From the NCBI GenBank assembly GCA_018798825.1, contig CP076354.1:1815001-1879000 (forward strand): 64,000 bases of DNA, given 5' to 3'. Position numbers and translations under genes: made by a program. Positions within the stretch are counted from its first letter, which is position 1; every line of letters starts with the position of its first letter. This DNA is from Ochrobactrum sp. BTU1 (GTDB lineage: Bacteria > Pseudomonadota > Alphaproteobacteria > Rhizobiales > Rhizobiaceae). The notes beneath the pieces are model-generated. The model saw nothing but the letters and a program-made list of their open reading frames with translations, had not been told where the DNA came from and ran no database searches. This document shows positions 61,585 to 64,000 of the stretch, piece by piece.

Positions 61585-62826
61585 TCATACCCGTTGCAAA
61601 GCAGGTTTCGGGTTTGAAGTGGCCGGAACCTTGGTGCCTTCGGCCGTTGCAGGCTTTGCCGCTGGCTTCTTGCCCCAACCGATCGTTGGCAGCCACTCAA
61701 GATAATAAGCCAGTGCGAACTGCATCACCACACCCGTTGCAATCAACAGCGTATCATATGGCAGACCACCCGGATTAACGAGCTTCATCACCTGCGCGAC
61801 CATTGCCAGCAACGTACCCGCAATGAAGACCGGGAGCGAATGCTTACCCAGAATGGCAAGCGGATTATCAGAAGACGTGCGCGCAATACTGTTCAACGAC
61901 GGCACAACCGCGATCAGATAAGCCATCGCCAGCACATGCAGTAGACGCGGAGCCGAAAGGAAGGTTTTGTCAAAGCCAGTCAGGACCGCAGGCATTCCCA
62001 TCGAGGCATCAATGCCCCAGAGCGGAATGCGAACCCAGGCCAGCGACAGAACCAGATAACCGACAGCAGCTGCAATCAGCGCAGGATGTGCCGGGATTTT
62101 ATCACCGCGACGCACATACATGACACCGGCAATACCGATCGCAAACAGGAACTGCCAGGACAGTGGGTTCAAGAACCAGACGCCGCCAGTCGGGTAGTTG
62201 ATCGGTGCAACACCATAAAGTCCCGACAGAAGCCAGACTGTACCCGACACAGCAACCATCAGCGAAAGGCTGATGCGTGCAAGCAGCAGCAGCAATGGCG
62301 TCATCAGAAGCATGACGGCATACATCGACAGAATATTGTTGTAGCCGAGCTGATGTCCAAGCGTGACGAGACCAAGCAGAGCTTCAACCGGCTGCTTGAC
62401 CAGCGGGCCGATATTGATCTGCGTGAGCAGCTCACGATGCTTGAGGAAAATGGCGGCGGCGGCAAAAATACCAATCGTCGCAAGCGTCGTCATGATGTGC
62501 GCAGTATAAAGCACACAGGCGCGACGCCACATTTTCAAGGTCAGCACGAGACGATTACCCGGCGCAAACTTGCCGCCATAGGCCAAAGCCACCGCCATGC
62601 CTGAAATCAGAACAAAAGCTTCAGCGGAATCAGAGAAGCCGAGATTCTTGTGCGTGAAGTGCTCGAAAATCGTTCCGGGTACATGATTGATGAAAATCGT
62701 AAGCAGTGCCAGCGCGCGGAACACGTCGATACGTGTATCGCGAACCTTTGGCACTATTTTCGCCGTTTCACTCGTCATTTCACCTGCCTGCCGTTTGTTT
62801 TCCGTCTGCAATAGCGCAGCACTCAT
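61585..62826 (-). CDS. opgC: OpgC family membrane acyltransferase
   Basis: 413 residues and about ten membrane helices, beginning with the acyltransferase-3/OpgC pattern RDTRIDVFRALALLTIFINHVPGTIFEHFTHKNLGFSDSAEAFVLISGMAVALAYGG. OpgC proteins add succinyl groups to periplasmic glucans; in Brucellaceae cyclic glucan is the expected target. The C-terminus ends with a Pro/Ala/Lys-rich cytoplasmic tail. ATG 62826 and ATG 62778 are both possible starts. Its own terminator follows. Confidence 0.85.
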   Translation of the reverse strand: MSAALLQTENKRQAGEMTSETAKIVPKVRDTRIDVFRALALLTIFINHVPGTIFEHFTHKNLGFSDSAEAFVLISGMAVALAYGGKFAPGNRLVLTLKMWRRACVLYTAHIMTTLATIGIFAAAAIFLKHRELLTQINIGPLVKQPVEALLGLVTLGHQLGYNNILSMYAVMLLMTPLLLLLARISLSLMVAVSGTVWLLSGLYGVAPINYPTGGVWFLNPLSWQFLFAIGIAGVMYVRRGDKIPAHPALIAAAVGYLVLSLAWVRIPLWGIDASMGMPAVLTGFDKTFLSAPRLLHVLAMAYLIAVVPSLNSIARTSSDNPLAILGKHSLPVFIAGTLLAMVAQVMKLVNPGGLPYDTLLIATGVVMQFALAYYLEWLPTIGWGKKPAAKPATAEGTKVPATSNPKPALQRV

Positions 62827-63019
62827 TGCCGCCTATATAGCTGGTAATTCGGGCGGAACCCGGTTGGTTCCAATCAACTTTCGTTCCAGTGGATAACATA
62901 ATGCCAGAACACGACCGTCCGGCCCTTCAACAAAGGCGCGCTAATGCAAAAGGACTGTTCAACGAAGTCCTCTTACTTTATGCCCGAATTCCATCAACAT
63001 CTTTCGCTAGGTTTGGTTT

Positions 63020-63685
63020 ATGAACACGCCCAATACTTCACAGGAAAATGAACGCTGCCGCCTTTTGCTGGTCGCACCACCGCTTGCCGATGGTGATGCG
63101 CTGGCAAAGCTTTTGTCTGCAGCGCTCTCAGGTGGCGATGTAGCGAGCGTGATTCTCGACGGTGGCGATCTGGATGAAGCCGCTTTTCAGGCATCAGCCC
63201 AGAAAGCCGTTTCCGTCATTCAGGAAAATGGTGTGGCGGCTATCATTCTCAATGATACCCGCATTGCAGGTCGCGTCGGTGCCGACGGCATACATATCGA
63301 AGGCAAAGCCAGTGAACTTGCTGAAGCCATCGAAAAGCACACGCCAAAATTTATCGTTGGCACGGGCAATCTTCGTGATCGTCACGGCGCGATGGAGATC
63401 GGCGAACTGCAGCCCGATTATGTTTTCTTTGGCAAAATTGGTGCAGACAATAAGCCCGATGCTCATCCTCGCAATCTTGCGCTGGCTGAATGGTGGGCTG
63501 AAATGGTCGAAATTCCAAGTATTGCACAGGCCGGCAATACGATTGAAAGTGTTGTTGAAGCAGCACAAACCGGCGCTGATTTCGTGGCCCTCGGCCGTGC
63601 AGTCTTTGAGGCCGAAGATCCTGCAAAGGCTGTCGCTGAAGCCAACAGGCTTCTCGATGAAAATGCACCCCGCTTTGAAAATTAA
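63020..63685 (+). CDS. ThiE-like thiamine phosphate synthase family protein
   Basis: 221 residues with a TIM-barrel pattern like ThiE/TenI: LLVAPPLADGDALAKLLSAALSGGDVASVILD, NDTRIAGRVGADGIHIEGKASELAEA, KFIVGTGNLRDRHGAMEIGELQPDYVFFGKI and GADFVALGRAVFEAEDPAKAVAEANRLL. The usual GVHLGQ loop is GIHIEG and the substrate-binding Ser/Thr residues are poorly kept, so it may be a diverged paralogue. No other thi gene is nearby; 25 bp downstream lies the Sel1-type gene. Confidence 0.78.
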   Translation: MNTPNTSQENERCRLLLVAPPLADGDALAKLLSAALSGGDVASVILDGGDLDEAAFQASAQKAVSVIQENGVAAIILNDTRIAGRVGADGIHIEGKASELAEAIEKHTPKFIVGTGNLRDRHGAMEIGELQPDYVFFGKIGADNKPDAHPRNLALAEWWAEMVEIPSIAQAGNTIESVVEAAQTGADFVALGRAVFEAEDPAKAVAEANRLLDENAPRFEN

Positions 63686-63710
63686 ATCCGCCAAGGTTTT
63701 GTACGCCCCC

Positions 63711-64000
63711 ATGAAGAGCAGAATTCTTCTCGCTACGGCTTTGATCTTTGTTGCATCTGCCCCCGCTGCAATGGCTGCGGGTGAACCGACAGGCGCACAA
63801 ACAAACCATGACAGCAGGGGCGACAAGCCTGCGGAAAAGCCCAAAATGCTGCCGCAACCGGCATCAACCAGAACGCTTCCGGCGATCGATCCAAGCCGGT
63901 TTGGCGACAAGCCTGCGGATGAGGCTTTCGGTGCGTATCAGCGTGGGCTTTACCTGACTGCATTCAACCTCGCAAAACCGCAGGCTGAAAAAGGCGACCC
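63711..64000 (+). CDS. exported Sel1/TPR-type repeat protein (3' end cut by window edge)
   Basis: About 96 codons read open from ATG 63711 to the window edge without a stop. Signal peptide MKSRILLATALIFVASAPAA, cleavage near AMA. A Pro/Lys-rich stretch follows, then DEAFGAYQRGLYLTAFNLAKPQAEKGD, the start of a Sel1-like repeat. In Brucellaceae a long periplasmic Sel1-repeat protein follows the ThiE-like gene as far as I recall. It should continue well beyond the window. Confidence 0.65.
   Translation, partial: MKSRILLATALIFVASAPAAMAAGEPTGAQTNHDSRGDKPAEKPKMLPQPASTRTLPAIDPSRFGDKPADEAFGAYQRGLYLTAFNLAKPQAEKGD

Overview
The window looks like chromosomal DNA of a Brucellaceae alphaproteobacterium (Ochrobactrum/Brucella type). 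The evidence is the gene order around nepR-ecfG/phyR and a Mur-type Fur protein, the tolQRAB-pal and ruvCAB-ybgC block, the alphaproteobacterial regulatory motifs (EcfG promoters, an Irr ICE box, a RirA-type TGA-N9-TCA box), and many 45 to 106 bp palindromic intergenic repeats, one family of which matches the 103-105 bp size of the Brucella Bru-RS elements. I see no prophage, insertion sequence, CRISPR array or replication origin. Both ends cut genes: an IclR regulator on the left and a probable Sel1-repeat protein on the right.

Layout. 1-13.7 kb: IclR/succinate-semialdehyde dehydrogenase pair, a YqaA-type membrane protein, DsbB, HNH nuclease, AlkA-type glycosylase, Glu-Q-RS, malate synthase G, an XRE-cupin regulator with two GNAT acetyltransferases, a SulP transporter behind a structured leader, and an MHS permease. 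13.8-24 kb: iron and envelope genes, namely MbfA under a perfect ICE box, a class II amidotransferase, an Lrp regulator with an SDR, dut, a MacAB pair, and exbB-exbD-tonB under an IRO-like palindrome. 24-31.6 kb: the general stress response (GSR) locus, with DUF883 and YqjE-like genes, a CHASE3 kinase, ecfG, nepR, phyR, a DUF1328 gene behind an EcfG promoter, an HWE kinase, a previously unmarked EcfG-driven small RNA gene, and mur. 31.6-45.5 kb: small secreted and membrane proteins, tRNA-Glu(CTC), RluD-type pseudouridine synthase, rpoH, an exported inorganic pyrophosphatase behind a four-repeat Pho box, purA, serA, serC behind a serC-motif-like leader, a BASS transporter and an Omp25/31-type porin. 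45.7-64 kb: glmM, ftsH, tilS, cpoB, pal, tolB, tolA, tolR, tolQ, ybgC, ruvB, ruvA, ruvC, rcdA, opgC, a ThiE-like protein and the partial Sel1 protein.

How the parts work together. PhyR, NepR and EcfG form the partner-switching core of the GSR, and two flanking HisKA_2/HWE kinases are plausible inputs. Three downstream units carry matches to GGAAC-N16/17-CGTT: phyR, the DUF1328 gene, and an intergenic transcript of about 165 nt on the minus strand with a 5' hairpin, cytosine-rich loops and an intrinsic terminator. The last looks like a counterpart of the Caulobacter stress sRNA GsrN and is the most interesting feature here. The Tol-Pal genes form the usual cell-envelope cluster downstream of ruvCAB-ybgC. 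Metal and phosphate control is visible as cis-elements at mbfA (Irr), exbB (RirA), mur (probable autoregulation) and the exported pyrophosphatase (PhoB).

All calls come from reading the sequence and recalling family features; no database search was run.
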